Source: Dethiothermospora halolimnae (lineage in GTDB: Bacteria > Bacillota > Clostridia > Tissierellales > VENL01). From it: 64,000 nt of DNA. The translations under genes and the position numbers were made by a program. The stretch's first letter is position 1. Every line of letters begins with the position of its first letter. Location of the stretch: the NCBI RefSeq assembly GCF_037577855.1, contig NZ_JBAKFX010000013.1:1-64000 (forward strand), in the 5' to 3' direction. The notes below the pieces were generated by a model. That model made no database searches. It was not told the origin of the DNA and was given only the letters and a program-made list of their open reading frames with translations. Of the stretch, positions 16,011 through 25,530 are shown one piece after another.

Positions 16011-18362
16011 ATGATTATTGGACTAAAATCTGCATTTGCTATGATAAGAAGAAAAAAAATGCAAAGCTTTCTTATAGGATTGACAATTATGCTAACAGCT
16101 CTACTAATTTATACTGGATTATCTTTAATGAATCAGTCAGCTCCATTTGATGAAATGTACAGCCGAGCAAAGGGTTCGGAAAGCTTATTATACCTAGATC
16201 CAAGGGTGAACGATATAGAGGATATTAAGGGATGGTTAGAAAATTATAAGACTGTAAAGGGTGTTAGTAAATTTCATTCATATAATAGTAAGGTTGAATT
16301 TATGAAAGACAATGAAAAAGTAAGTAATAGCCTACTAATTACGGAGTTTGTAGAAAACAGTAAACAAGATATAATATATATCGATGAAAATGAAAAGGCC
16401 CCAGCACCCAAAAGTGGTGAGATCTATATCCCATATAGTTTTGCAAGTAATAACGAATTAAAAATTGGTGATACAATAGAAGTTTATTTCAATGGAAAGA
16501 ATTATGAATTTACTGTTGCAAAGCTCACTGTGGACCCTCAGTTTAATAATGGATTTATGTCACCATTTAGATCCTTTGTCTCTCCAGATTTTTTTCAAAG
16601 AGAAGGTATAAGTCCAAATACAGCATTATTGGGTATTAAATATAAAAATTATACATTACAAAAAGAAAAGGCTCTTAAAAAAGACTTTGATTCTTATATG
16701 GTTGATACTATCCAGCCAACTTTCATAGGCTATTTAGAAATTGATGCTGCTTATAATATGATTGGGAATATGATTGCAGCGATGTTATTAATAATATCAA
16801 TTTTTATGTTTGTTATTGTTATATTTATAATACGGGTTACAATTAGAAATCAAATTTTACACCAATATAAAACCATTGGAGTTAGAAAAGTAATTGGATA
16901 TAGCAGTGGACAAATTAGACAAATGTTTTTATACATGTATATTATAATTGGAATAATTGCATCATCTATTGGTGCAATCTTAGGGGTTCCCGTAAGAAAT
17001 TTATTAGAAAAAGCATTAACGAAGAATCTACAAGTAGATGTTAAGAACAACTTAGATTTGTATATTGGAATTACTATATTAGCAATATTAGGATTATTAT
17101 TTATCTTTGTATCCTTAGCTGCAAATAAAGCTAATAAAATTAAACCAATACAAGCTATAAAATATGGTATGCCCGAGAATAAACTAAAAAGAGCAAAGTT
17201 CAGTGTAGACAGGTTACAAAAGGCTCCGTTAAGTATTGTTTTAGCTATAAAACAAATACTTATGGATAAGAAGAAAGCAGTATTAACTATAGTTTCTATA
17301 ATGATAATCACATTTGTTAGTTTAACCATTAGTAACATCACTGGTTCTATGTCCAATGCAAGACATTTTTCAAAATATTTGATGGCTATGAAGGCAGGAG
17401 ATGTCTCAGTCACTTACTCCGGTGGTATGGCAACAAAGGAAGTGATGGATAGGATAGAGAATATTGAAAATGTGGATAGAATAGTATTTAATAAGAAAGA
17501 ATTATCAGTTAGTACCCTTTCTAAAGATGGTACTGAAAGTATCCCTTTATTGGGAACAAAGATATATGGAAATCCAGATAATGATCTAATGGTCTTAGGT
17601 GAGGGTAGACAGCCGGTGAATAATAATGAGATAGTGATCAGTTCTCCAGTCATGGATAAAACGGGAAAGGAGATTGGAGATTATATCACAATCAAGAAGG
17701 CAACCGGTGATAAAAAATATTTAATTACAGGCATATACGATTCAGTTATACATTCAGGATTATCTTATATGTTAGTTGAAAAAGAGATTTCAAGGGAGAA
17801 AAAGCATAGCGATGGCTACTATTGGTTATATCTGAACACAGAAAATGTTATAATAGAAGAAATAGAAGAAAGTATTATAGATTTATTGGGTGATGGGGCA
17901 ACGGTGGCGGAATTTGATAGTGATTCACTACAGATAATTAGTACAATCAAAACACTACCCTTTGTAACCAATATGGTACTAGCTATTTTCTTAATAGTAT
18001 GTGGAATAATTATATTTAATTGGACTTTAATCGATATCAGTAGGTCAACAAAAGTATATGGGATATTAAAGGCTACAGGGTTTAGTAATAAACAGTTAAG
18101 GATTTTACTTATAACTAAATCAATGTTATTAACATTAGTTGGGGCATTTGTTGGTTATACATTATGTGCTTTAACAATAGATAAAGTGATGACAGCTATG
18201 TTTAAAGTGACACCCTATAGCACAATTAAATTACCAGTTGAATTTATCCATGGACAAGGTATATTGATTATTGCTTTATATTGTTTAATAGCCTTGGTTG
18301 CCACTCTTATACCTACAAGGAAAATTGCTAGTATTTCACCAAAGGATTTGATTACTGAATAA
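16011..18362 (+). CDS. FtsX-family ABC permease
   Basis: A 783-residue membrane protein with two FtsX domains. Helix 1 is near residues 18-38. A roughly 200-residue outer domain follows, then three helices near 248-375 with TIGVRKVIGYSSGQIRQMF. A further helix near 420-445 and a second outer domain of about 200 residues precede three helices at 650-775 with VYGILKATGFSNKQLRILL. The paired x-G-V/I-L/R-K-A/V-x-G motifs are the coupling segments that contact the ATPase. With two large extracytoplasmic domains it is not the ten-helix BceB type exactly; MacB-like mechanotransmission is also possible. It lies 1 bp after the ATPase gene and 43 bp before the response regulator. It is intact, unlike the related remnant at 6158. 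Confidence 0.92.
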   Translation: MIIGLKSAFAMIRRKKMQSFLIGLTIMLTALLIYTGLSLMNQSAPFDEMYSRAKGSESLLYLDPRVNDIEDIKGWLENYKTVKGVSKFHSYNSKVEFMKDNEKVSNSLLITEFVENSKQDIIYIDENEKAPAPKSGEIYIPYSFASNNELKIGDTIEVYFNGKNYEFTVAKLTVDPQFNNGFMSPFRSFVSPDFFQREGISPNTALLGIKYKNYTLQKEKALKKDFDSYMVDTIQPTFIGYLEIDAAYNMIGNMIAAMLLIISIFMFVIVIFIIRVTIRNQILHQYKTIGVRKVIGYSSGQIRQMFLYMYIIIGIIASSIGAILGVPVRNLLEKALTKNLQVDVKNNLDLYIGITILAILGLLFIFVSLAANKANKIKPIQAIKYGMPENKLKRAKFSVDRLQKAPLSIVLAIKQILMDKKKAVLTIVSIMIITFVSLTISNITGSMSNARHFSKYLMAMKAGDVSVTYSGGMATKEVMDRIENIENVDRIVFNKKELSVSTLSKDGTESIPLLGTKIYGNPDNDLMVLGEGRQPVNNNEIVISSPVMDKTGKEIGDYITIKKATGDKKYLITGIYDSVIHSGLSYMLVEKEISREKKHSDGYYWLYLNTENVIIEEIEESIIDLLGDGATVAEFDSDSLQIISTIKTLPFVTNMVLAIFLIVCGIIIFNWTLIDISRSTKVYGILKATGFSNKQLRILLITKSMLLTLVGAFVGYTLCALTIDKVMTAMFKVTPYSTIKLPVEFIHGQGILIIALYCLIALVATLIPTRKIASISPKDLITE

Positions 18363-18405
18363 GGCATTTGTAAGGAAATAATAAGCCTAGATTGAGGTGA
18401 TTTAT

Positions 18406-19098
18406 ATGAACAAGAAACGTGTGCTTATTGTAGATGATGAAAAGGAAATTGCAGATATATTAAGGGATTTTATAGCAAATGAAGGGATAGAGGTTATGAC
18501 TGCCTATGATGGAGAAGAAGCTTATAATAAATTTAAAAGCTTTTCTCCATCCCTTGTTATTTTAGATATTATGCTTCCCGACGATGATGGAATGGAGATA
18601 TGTAGGCGTATACGTAATGAATCGGATATCCCTATTATTATGCTAAGTGCAAAGGATGCAGATATTGATAAAATACTTTCCCTTGGATTAGGTGCAGATG
18701 ATTATTTAACAAAACCCTTTAGCCCAGCTGTGGTTGTGGCTCATGTTAAAGCCCATCTAAGAAGATATATGGCAACAAATAACAACGATGCAGACAAAGG
18801 ATTGGTTATTAAAAATATGATGATTGATCCTAAAAAACACTTGGTAAAAATAGATGGTAGACAAATCGAACTAGTGAATAAAGAATTTGAAATTTTGTGG
18901 TTATTGGCATCCAATGCCGGTACGGTTTTTACTAAGGAAGAAATCTATGATGAGATATGGGGGCCTGATGAGTTTGGGGAGATAGGTACAGTGACTGTAC
19001 ATATAAGAAAAATTAGAACCAAAGTAGAAGTAGATCCTGCTAATCCAACGTATATTAAGACAATATGGGGAGTGGGGTATAAGCTTGATGATGAGTAA
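18406..19098 (+). CDS. OmpR-family response regulator
   Basis: A 231-residue two-domain regulator. The receiver (about 1-120) has the acidic pair in LIVDDEKEI, the phospho-acceptor Asp in LVILDIMLPDDDG, the switch in PIIMLSAKD and Lys in YLTKPFS. The winged-helix output domain (about 133-231) ends in TIWGVGYKL. I choose ATG 18406, 6 bp after gaggtg; a GTG at 18397 overlaps that site. The next kinase gene overlaps its stop, so it is translationally coupled. It probably activates the ABC operon it belongs to; no clear operator was identified upstream of 15251. Confidence 0.95.
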   Translation: MNKKRVLIVDDEKEIADILRDFIANEGIEVMTAYDGEEAYNKFKSFSPSLVILDIMLPDDDGMEICRRIRNESDIPIIMLSAKDADIDKILSLGLGADDYLTKPFSPAVVVAHVKAHLRRYMATNNNDADKGLVIKNMMIDPKKHLVKIDGRQIELVNKEFEILWLLASNAGTVFTKEEIYDEIWGPDEFGEIGTVTVHIRKIRTKVEVDPANPTYIKTIWGVGYKLDDE

Positions 19099-20473
19099 GA
19101 TTTATAAGAAAAGCTATATTATTACTATTTTATGTACTATTGGAATTATAATAACTTTAGTTATAGGTTGGAGAATAAGTGAAAAAGAAGAGAGTTCAAA
19201 TATTGTAAATGAAATGAGGATTCAAGTAAATCCTGAATATGATCTTATAGTTAATAACTGGCCTCTTTCAAGGGATATACAAAAACAATTAGATGAGAAG
19301 CTTAGAGATAAAGCACTAGCTTGTACCATAACTAATTTAGAAGGTTTAGTTATTTATGAATACAACAGTGGATTTAAACTTGGTAATAAAATTGACTTAA
19401 CAGAGCATTTATATTCTGATCATAGTTATAAAATAAGAAATAAAGATAAGTATTTATTAAGCTTTCCCATATATAATAAAGGCTCTATTGTAGGATTTTC
19501 CATATTTGAAACAGTTATAGATGGGGGAGATGGTAATTATATACCAATCCAGTGGAAATTTGCTATTATACTACTGAGTGTATTATGGGTTATAAGTGTT
19601 ATTGTAACTATTACCAGCTACCATAAAAGTCTATTAAATCCTTTTGAAAAATTGATCGATGGATTAGACCATGTATCTAAAGGGGTTTTCAAGCCATTAA
19701 AGTTACCTGAAGAATCAGAGAAAAGAGAAGTCTATATTAGTTATAATCGTATGGTAGAGGAACTATCCTATTTAATGAAAAAACAACAGTCCTATGAAGG
19801 ACAGAGAAAAAGCTTTTTAACTACCATTGGTCATGAGCTAAAAACACCTATAGCAACTATAAATGCATATATTGAGGGGTTAGTTAGTGGAGTAGCAAAA
19901 GATGAAGAAACAAGACACAATTATCAAAGGGTTATACAGGATAAGATGAAGAGTTTAATGAACCAGGTGGACAACCTGTTTAAATATGCTCAAGATGATA
20001 TGAATCAGTTTAAATATAATTTTGAAGAAGTATATGCAGACGATGTGTTCAATAAACTATTAAAAATTATTATTGATAAAGATAATAAACGGAAAGTAGT
20101 TATTAAGAATGATATACCAAAGTGTATGATTAATGTGGATGTTATTAGAATAGAACAGGTGATTTTAAATTTTTATAATAATGCTATAAAGCATACACAA
20201 AATAATGATACTATAATAATCCAAGGATATAGGCAAGAAAATGAGATATTAATATCGGTAAAAGATAATGGAGAAGGAATTGATCCTAAGGATTTACCCT
20301 ATATATTTGATTATTATTATCAAGGCAAAACATCAAAAAAATCAGATTATGAAGGTGTGGGCTTAGGACTTGCCATATGTAAGGAGATAATAAATAAACA
20401 TGGAGGGAAAATATTTGTTAAGAGTCAACTGGGTAAGGGAACTAAGATAAGTTTTACTATACCCGTTGTGTGA
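19088..20473 (+). CDS. Membrane sensor histidine kinase
   Basis: A kinase of about 461 residues: helix 1 near 9-29, an outer sensor region of about 120 residues, helix 2 near 155-177 (FAIILLSVLWVISVIVTIT), a HAMP-like linker (LLNPFEKLIDGLDHVSKG), the HisKA box TTIGHELKTPIATINAYIEG near 252, N box NFYNNAIKHT near 355, and G boxes DNGEGI and GVGLGLAIC. All catalytic motifs are intact, unlike the related split kinase at 7543. Starts at ATG 19088 or 19091 overlap the regulator stop. The large outer domain suggests it senses an external signal directly, instead of relying on the transporter as intramembrane BceS kinases do; that is inference. Confidence 0.93.
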   Translation: MMSKIYKKSYIITILCTIGIIITLVIGWRISEKEESSNIVNEMRIQVNPEYDLIVNNWPLSRDIQKQLDEKLRDKALACTITNLEGLVIYEYNSGFKLGNKIDLTEHLYSDHSYKIRNKDKYLLSFPIYNKGSIVGFSIFETVIDGGDGNYIPIQWKFAIILLSVLWVISVIVTITSYHKSLLNPFEKLIDGLDHVSKGVFKPLKLPEESEKREVYISYNRMVEELSYLMKKQQSYEGQRKSFLTTIGHELKTPIATINAYIEGLVSGVAKDEETRHNYQRVIQDKMKSLMNQVDNLFKYAQDDMNQFKYNFEEVYADDVFNKLLKIIIDKDNKRKVVIKNDIPKCMINVDVIRIEQVILNFYNNAIKHTQNNDTIIIQGYRQENEILISVKDNGEGIDPKDLPYIFDYYYQGKTSKKSDYEGVGLGLAICKEIINKHGGKIFVKSQLGKGTKISFTIPVV

Positions 20474-20493
20474 TAATAATAATTTTAATGTTT

Positions 20494-20518
20494 AACTGAG
20501 CAATTAGCTCAGTTTTTC
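20494..20518 (+). terminator. Terminator after the ABC/two-component operon
   Basis: aactgagc (20494-20501) pairs with gctcagtt (20507-20514) around aatta, followed by ttt. Confidence 0.85.
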
Positions 20519-21247
20519 TATGGGTAAATTTTTGATTGAAAAATATTAAACAGTTGGTAATATTAAACTTTTTGTTGTAAAATATGTATAGGGAAATTAG
20601 TGCAACATATTATAATCTTCCATATAGGATATGGCCAATTGATATTAACTATTTTATCACTATTATTTACATTTGATATTTTGAGTTTGGTATTATAATG
20701 AATAAAAGTCATAATAATAAAAAGATACTTAAAACCTATGTTATAAACCTTTGTAACGGTGATATATTTAACTATAAAACAAAAGCTTACATAAAAAATT
20801 TAGATAGGTAAGGGCTAGATATATATAACTGATAATGATAAAATCTCCTTGGAAAAGATTGAACTTATACAGAGCCATTACTACCAAGCTTTAAAAAAGT
20901 CTTTTTAGAAGATGGAGCTCTTGAGATAGATAAGATCTCATAACAATATCCCCTAAGAATGGATTCTTAGGGGATATTGTTATATCGTTGTGCTATATTG
21001 TTACACTAGTACTTGTTTAGTCAGCTAAATAATATAGACTCTGGAGTAATAGATTCAAGAGAGAAAATTAATGGAATTAATTTAACTTAGTTGCCAAATC
21101 AAGTAAAACAATATATTATTATACATAGAAATAAAAAACTTATTTATCGAAATAATAATTCAACTTAAAAATATTGTGTAATTTATTTAAAAAGCAAAAG
21201 TTATCATCATTAAGAATTTACTAAAGAATAAAAAGGAGGCAACTTTT
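20519..21247. other. Non-coding gap with a 20-bp perfect hairpin and decayed coding traces
   Basis: No convincing gene is present. A 37-codon ORF at 20698-20811 (starting MNKSHNNKKILKTYVINLCN) lacks a ribosome site. At 20836-20942 one frame reads EPLLPSFKKVFLEDGALEID after a stop, which looks like the tail of a lost small gene. At 20941-20982 a perfect 20-bp inverted repeat (taacaatatcccctaagaat and its complement, 2 bp apart) could terminate transcription although no T run follows. The last about 150 bp are AT-rich and probably carry the promoter of the lipoprotein gene. Confidence 0.5.
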
Positions 21248-22747
21248 ATGAAGAATAAAAGTTTTAATATAATATTTCTAGTATCCATAGCACTACTTCT
21301 ATTAAGTGGATGTTCTGGCTCAGAATCAGGAATGTATAGTGAAAAAATGGATGAAATTAGGTCTAAAAATACTACAGAAGCTACTACAGATGAAGATAAT
21401 AAAGTTAAAAACAAAAAAGTAGATAAAAGTATAGAAAGCTCTGACATAGACGAAGAAAAAGAGTTAAGGGGTACCTTAACTGTAAGTACCTACTGGGATG
21501 GATATATGACAAAGCGGGCAGAAGAATTCATGGAGCTATACCCAAATGTAAAGATAGAGGTTAAGGGTTCAGAAAATAATCAAAATGCATCTGAAACTTT
21601 AGAGATGTATGGAAACCGTATAGCAGTAGAGTTAATGAGTGGCACTGCCACTGACTTAGTTGACTTGGCAAAGTTTGATATATATAAACAAGCTAAAAGT
21701 GGATTACTATGTGATCTATATAAGTTTATGGATAATGATAAAGCCTTTGATAAATCGGATTATTATACTAATATATTTGAAGCTATGGAGTATAATGGTG
21801 GGCTTTATGCTATGCCCTTTGCTTTCGAGTATAATATGTTATATATAAATCGTAAAATGGCTGAAAAGTTAGATATTGATTTAAAAAATTTAGAGGGACT
21901 TAACTATATAGAAATGATGGATATCTACGAAAAAGCAAAGGAAAAACATAAAGATCCTAAAAATTTCAGAATTATGCCTGGCATAGTAAAAGAAAGTTTT
22001 GATGACTATGAATTTCCGGAATTCTATGATGTGGAGAAAAATAAAGCTTGGTTTGATAGTCAAGAATTTTTGGATTATTTAAATATAACAAATTCTATTG
22101 AAACGAAATATATGCCGGATAATACAGGTTCTTGGGATATGACCAGGGTTAGTATGGGAAATGATGACTTTATGGAATCAAAATATATGTTTGTAAGACT
22201 TGATATTAATGCAGTGGATGTACATAATCTTATGATAGATTATGATAATATATCGGAACCTGTACCATTATTAAATAGTCAAAATAATGCTATGGTTAAT
22301 ACATTTTTTGGAACCTATGGCATTCCACAAAGTAGCAAAAACAAAGAGTTAGCATGGGAGTTTTTAAAATATTGTATTTCTGAAAGAGAAGCTCCAGAGT
22401 CAGATAAACATGAAACTGCTTATAGTTATTTTATGGATTATCATGGATGTGTCCCCATAAATATAAAAAACTTTTATAACTTATATGAATATCAATATAA
22501 AATTGATAGAAAAAACTTTAGTGATTTAAATATTCCATGGAAAAAAGGGAATCAAGAAAAATTGATAAAAGATGTATTAGACAAAGTCCATAGCTGGAAT
22601 CTTGAGAGGAATAAGCTAGTTTCTAATTTTGAATTATGGTCATTAACAAAAAAAGAATTGGATAACTTCTACTATTATGATCTATCAACAGCCGAAGAAA
22701 CAGCTAAAATTATTCAGAATAAAGTAATGTCATATTTAAATGAATAA
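21248..22747 (+). CDS. Extracellular solute-binding lipoprotein (sugar ABC type)
   Basis: This 499-residue protein has a lipoprotein signal: a basic start (MKNKSFN), a hydrophobic core and the lipobox LLSGC with Cys near residue 22. A Ser/Thr/Glu/Lys-rich linker runs to about residue 75, followed by a family-1-like binding fold starting GTLTVSTYWDGYMTKRAEEF and a hinge region AMPFAFEYNMLYINRKM near 190. The long linker and size (about 60 residues longer than typical maltose-binding proteins) are notable. The start follows aaaaggaggc. It is first in an operon with an adaptor-like protein and a fused permease. Substrate is probably an oligosaccharide, by family only. Confidence 0.9.
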   Translation: MKNKSFNIIFLVSIALLLLSGCSGSESGMYSEKMDEIRSKNTTEATTDEDNKVKNKKVDKSIESSDIDEEKELRGTLTVSTYWDGYMTKRAEEFMELYPNVKIEVKGSENNQNASETLEMYGNRIAVELMSGTATDLVDLAKFDIYKQAKSGLLCDLYKFMDNDKAFDKSDYYTNIFEAMEYNGGLYAMPFAFEYNMLYINRKMAEKLDIDLKNLEGLNYIEMMDIYEKAKEKHKDPKNFRIMPGIVKESFDDYEFPEFYDVEKNKAWFDSQEFLDYLNITNSIETKYMPDNTGSWDMTRVSMGNDDFMESKYMFVRLDINAVDVHNLMIDYDNISEPVPLLNSQNNAMVNTFFGTYGIPQSSKNKELAWEFLKYCISEREAPESDKHETAYSYFMDYHGCVPINIKNFYNLYEYQYKIDRKNFSDLNIPWKKGNQEKLIKDVLDKVHSWNLERNKLVSNFELWSLTKKELDNFYYYDLSTAEETAKIIQNKVMSYLNE

Positions 22748-22767
22748 AGTAATAGGGTGATAAAAAT

Positions 22768-23166
22768 ATGAAAAGTAAAAAAATATCGATTATTGCAGGG
22801 GTTATATTTATAGCTATTTTAATAATTGCTACCATTTATTCAAGAAACTATTATCAGAAGCAATTGCCAAAGGTAGATATAGCAATTTCTAAAAGTGGTA
22901 CATTAAATATTGAAGATAAAAAAGAGGGCTTTAAATATACAGTACCTTTAAAAGCATTACATAAAGATCAAAATGATAGGAACTATGTTCTAATGGTTAA
23001 AGAACAGAAGGGAGCATGGGGAAAAGAATATATATGTGAAAGTAAGTTTGTAGTTGTATTAAAAAAAGGTGAAAGTCAAGTTGCTTTAAAAAAAGGTATA
23101 AAATATCCAGTGGTAGTTAGTAGTGATAAACCGGTTTTTAATGGAAGTGTAGTTAGCTTTAATTAA
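22768..23166 (+). CDS. Membrane-anchored adaptor-like protein (C-terminal domain of RND/HlyD type)
   Basis: This 132-residue protein has one N-terminal helix (about 6-25, IIAGVIFIAILIIATIY) with a basic start, then about 105 extracellular residues. The segment FKYTVPLKALHKDQNDRNYVLMVKEQ and the later KKGIKYPVVVSSDKPVFNGSVV resemble the last beta-barrel/membrane-proximal domain of efflux RND periplasmic adaptors (VP-x-x-AL ... Y-V-x-V ... VVVSSDKP-x-x-x-G). The coiled-coil and lipoyl domains of full adaptors are absent. It lies 20 bp after the lipoprotein gene, so it is probably a partner of this transporter. Its function is not known. Length and context argue for a real reduced protein, not a chance fragment. 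Confidence 0.7.
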   Translation: MKSKKISIIAGVIFIAILIIATIYSRNYYQKQLPKVDIAISKSGTLNIEDKKEGFKYTVPLKALHKDQNDRNYVLMVKEQKGAWGKEYICESKFVVVLKKGESQVALKKGIKYPVVVSSDKPVFNGSVVSFN

Positions 23167-23235
23167 TAATTTTTAGATGATAAAGGTTATTTTATAGTAG
23201 GATTTCTATATTTTGTGTTTCACAATATTATTATA

Positions 23236-23309
23236 TCGGGGAATGAATTCCCCTCTACTTATTTAAGTTATCAACTAAAAAAAGTAGCTTCGAATTCATT
23301 CGAAGTTTT
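23236..23309 (+). terminator. Hairpins between adaptor-like gene and fused permease
   Basis: A ggggaat/attcccc hairpin (23237-23254) is followed by cttcgaa-ttca-ttcgaag (23288-23305) with tttt after it. These sit inside an otherwise co-directional three-gene cluster and would reduce read-through from the binding-protein gene into the permease. Confidence 0.6.
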
Positions 23310-23340
23310 CATTATATTTTTCAAAACTAAGATAGTTTTA

Positions 23341-23370
23341 GTTGCTGGGGGGATTGGTAATCCCTTAGCC
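23341..23370. repeat. Dispersed hairpin unit (gttgctgggggg ... tcccttagcc)
   Basis: It is a near copy of the units at 12946 and 33081 (gttgct, G run, att.gtaat, C run, agc), 31 bp before the fused permease start. Confidence 0.6.
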
Positions 23371-23401
23371 TATTTAAAGAAATAAGGAAAGGAAGAAGCA
23401 A

Positions 23402-25150
23402 ATGAAGAAGAAGTCTAAAATGTTGCTATTTTTGTTACCTAGTTTGTGTGGACTACTGATTTTTTATTGTATTCCATTTATATTATCTATATATTATACA
23501 TTAATAGAAAACATGAGTACAAAAAAGTTTGTAGGGTTTGATAATTTTATAGATACTTTAAAAAATCCCATGTTTCAAAGGGGTTTAACAAATACAGGTT
23601 TATTTATGTCTATCGGTATACCCTTATGTATAGTTTTAGCCTTCTTTTTAGCCTTGTCATTTAAAAGAATGGATAAAGGAAAAGGAATAGTTGGACTCAT
23701 ATTGTTACTACCACTAGTTATACCATCGGGAACAACAGTGTATTTTTGGAAGAGTATTTTTGATATAAACGGATTACTAAACAAACTACTTTATACCTTT
23801 GATATCCCTATTATAAACTGGTATAACAGCAAAGGGGTTATGTTAATTGCCGTTACTATTTTTTCATGGAAAAATATTGGCCTTATTACCATGTTATTTT
23901 ATGTTGGACTTAAGCGTATACCAAGGGAATACTATGAAGTGGCAAATATTGAAGGGGCTAATACATTTAAACAGTTTCGCCATGTAACCTTGATATATTT
24001 ATTACCTACAATATTTATAGCGATAATTTTATCTATAACCAATTCTTTTAAAATATTTAAAGAAATTTATATGCTGTTTGGCAACTATCCAAATGAAAAA
24101 ATATATTTATTACAACACTATATGAATAATCAATTCTTTAGTTTAAATATGCAGAAGTTAACAACAGCGTCCTATATCTTATTTATTATTATTGGGATTA
24201 TCATATATCTATTATTTTCTTTACAAAAAAGATTTTCAGATACATTTAACACCATACAGTTTGAAAATGTACATAATAATATAAAAGGCAAAACTCCTAT
24301 TAAAGGTGGAATTGTTATAATAACAGCTTTTTTAATAGTAATTCCACTATTATTTATCTTTTCTAATTCCTTTATGGGGAGCAGTGAGATTATTAATAGA
24401 TATACAACAGATATTACTAACTATAATATGAAGGATCTATCTAGAGGTAGTATGCATTTTGTTCGTATGGGACTTTTACCAGATGAGGCAACGATAAGTC
24501 AATATAAAGAGCTATTATTTAGGAGTCCAGAGTATTTAAGACTGTTTTGGAACTCTATTTTTATAGTAATTCCTGTTTTAATAGGGCAATGTATAATTTC
24601 ACCACTGGGGGCATATGCCTTTGAACAAAGTAAATGGAAGTACAAAGAAGTTTTATTTTTTGTATATATTCTCATTATGTTGATGCCCCTGCAAGTGTTG
24701 TTAGTACCAAATTATCTTGTATCAAAATGGTTGGGATTTATAGATACATATTGGGCAATAATCCTTCCAGGTATATTTAATCCACTAGGAGTTTTTATAG
24801 TACGGCTACAATTAAAGGGTTTTCCAAAGGAGTGCATAGAGGCTGCCCAGAATGCTGGAGCAAATCATTGGCAGACATTTAGGCATATAGTGCTTCCCAA
24901 TCTAAAATCATCTATAGCAATACTGGGGATAATTACCTTTGCAGAGTATTGGAATGTGGTTGACCAAGCCATAGTTTTCATTAAAGGACAATATAATAAA
25001 CCATTATCAGTACATCTATCCCATATAGCTCAAGGGGATTTAGGAATGTTTTTTGCCATATCTTGTTTTTATATGATACCTGTATTAATTATATTTTTTG
25101 CAGGAAAAGACTATTTATCAAATGAGGTTAATTTGATGAAAAGCAAATAA
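23402..25150 (+). CDS. Fused MalF-MalG type ABC permease
   Basis: This 582-residue membrane protein contains two complete sugar-type permease domains in one chain. The first half (about 1-280) begins like MalF/UgpA (MLLFLLPSLCGLLIFYCIPF) and carries the ATPase-contact EAA loop EVANIEGANTFKQFRHVTLI near residue 180. The second half (about 300-582) is MalG/UgpE-like, with EAAQNAGANHWQTFRHIVLP near residue 480. In almost all family-1 sugar transporters the two permeases are separate genes; here they form a natural pseudo-heterodimer. Start ATG 23402 follows aaggaaagg. No ATPase gene lies in the cluster, so a shared MsmK/UgpC-like ATPase elsewhere is implied. The gene ends before a perfect 20-bp terminator. 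Confidence 0.92.
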   Translation: MKKKSKMLLFLLPSLCGLLIFYCIPFILSIYYTLIENMSTKKFVGFDNFIDTLKNPMFQRGLTNTGLFMSIGIPLCIVLAFFLALSFKRMDKGKGIVGLILLLPLVIPSGTTVYFWKSIFDINGLLNKLLYTFDIPIINWYNSKGVMLIAVTIFSWKNIGLITMLFYVGLKRIPREYYEVANIEGANTFKQFRHVTLIYLLPTIFIAIILSITNSFKIFKEIYMLFGNYPNEKIYLLQHYMNNQFFSLNMQKLTTASYILFIIIGIIIYLLFSLQKRFSDTFNTIQFENVHNNIKGKTPIKGGIVIITAFLIVIPLLFIFSNSFMGSSEIINRYTTDITNYNMKDLSRGSMHFVRMGLLPDEATISQYKELLFRSPEYLRLFWNSIFIVIPVLIGQCIISPLGAYAFEQSKWKYKEVLFFVYILIMLMPLQVLLVPNYLVSKWLGFIDTYWAIILPGIFNPLGVFIVRLQLKGFPKECIEAAQNAGANHWQTFRHIVLPNLKSSIAILGIITFAEYWNVVDQAIVFIKGQYNKPLSVHLSHIAQGDLGMFFAISCFYMIPVLIIFFAGKDYLSNEVNLMKSK

Positions 25151-25161
25151 ATTTTAAAGTT

Positions 25162-25174
25162 TAAAAACGGTTCA
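25162..25174 (-). repeat. Inverse copy of the tgaaccgttttta 13-mer
   Basis: taaaaacggttca here is the reverse complement of the direct repeat at 25-37 and 70-82. It lies 11 bp after the stop of the fused permease. Confidence 0.45.
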
Positions 25175-25200
25175 GTGGAATAAATTATAAATTTAAATAG

Positions 25201-25242
25201 AAGAATCCCCTTAATCTAATATATTAGATTAAGGGGATTCTT
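25201..25242. terminator. Perfect 20-bp hairpin terminator after the fused permease
   Basis: aagaatccccttaatctaat (25201-25220) and its exact complement (25223-25242) flank an at spacer. The descending arm runs into ttctattt. Confidence 0.85.
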
Positions 25243-25261
25243 CTATTTAGCATAATTAAAG

Positions 25262-25530
25262 TATATTAGAGAATAAAAGTGTATATAAATCAATTATTAC
25301 TGCCGATAATATTTTTATTAAAAGACGGGCTGAAAGAAAAAAGCAAAGGGAAATCTGTTATTATAGAGATAGAAGTACATTTAAAACAGCTGATTTTTTA
25401 GTTTGAATATGGGAAACCTATCCTACGGTTATGCGACAGTAGTGGTGCTACACTGAAGTGTCACAAACAGATACAAGAGTAGCAGTTACATTAAAATCAA
25501 GAACTATAAAGGATAAAGTGGGTTAATAGT
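25262..25530 (+). pseudogene. Unrecognised decayed coding remnant
   Basis: In one frame the sequence reads RRAERKKQREICYYRDRSTF and KTADFLV, then after in-frame stops IWETYP, CYTEVSQTDTRVAVTLKSRT and IKDKVG, ending at a TAA near 25528. The composition is protein-like but several stops interrupt it and no ribosome site is present. I did not recognise the family. The remainder of the gap up to 25671 is AT-rich and leads into the tldD gene. Confidence 0.4.

Noticed and set aside
16850..17653. Long antisense open frames within the FtsX permease gene
   Set aside because: They are shadows of a membrane protein gene read on the other strand, with no ribosome site. The sense frame has clear FtsX motifs.
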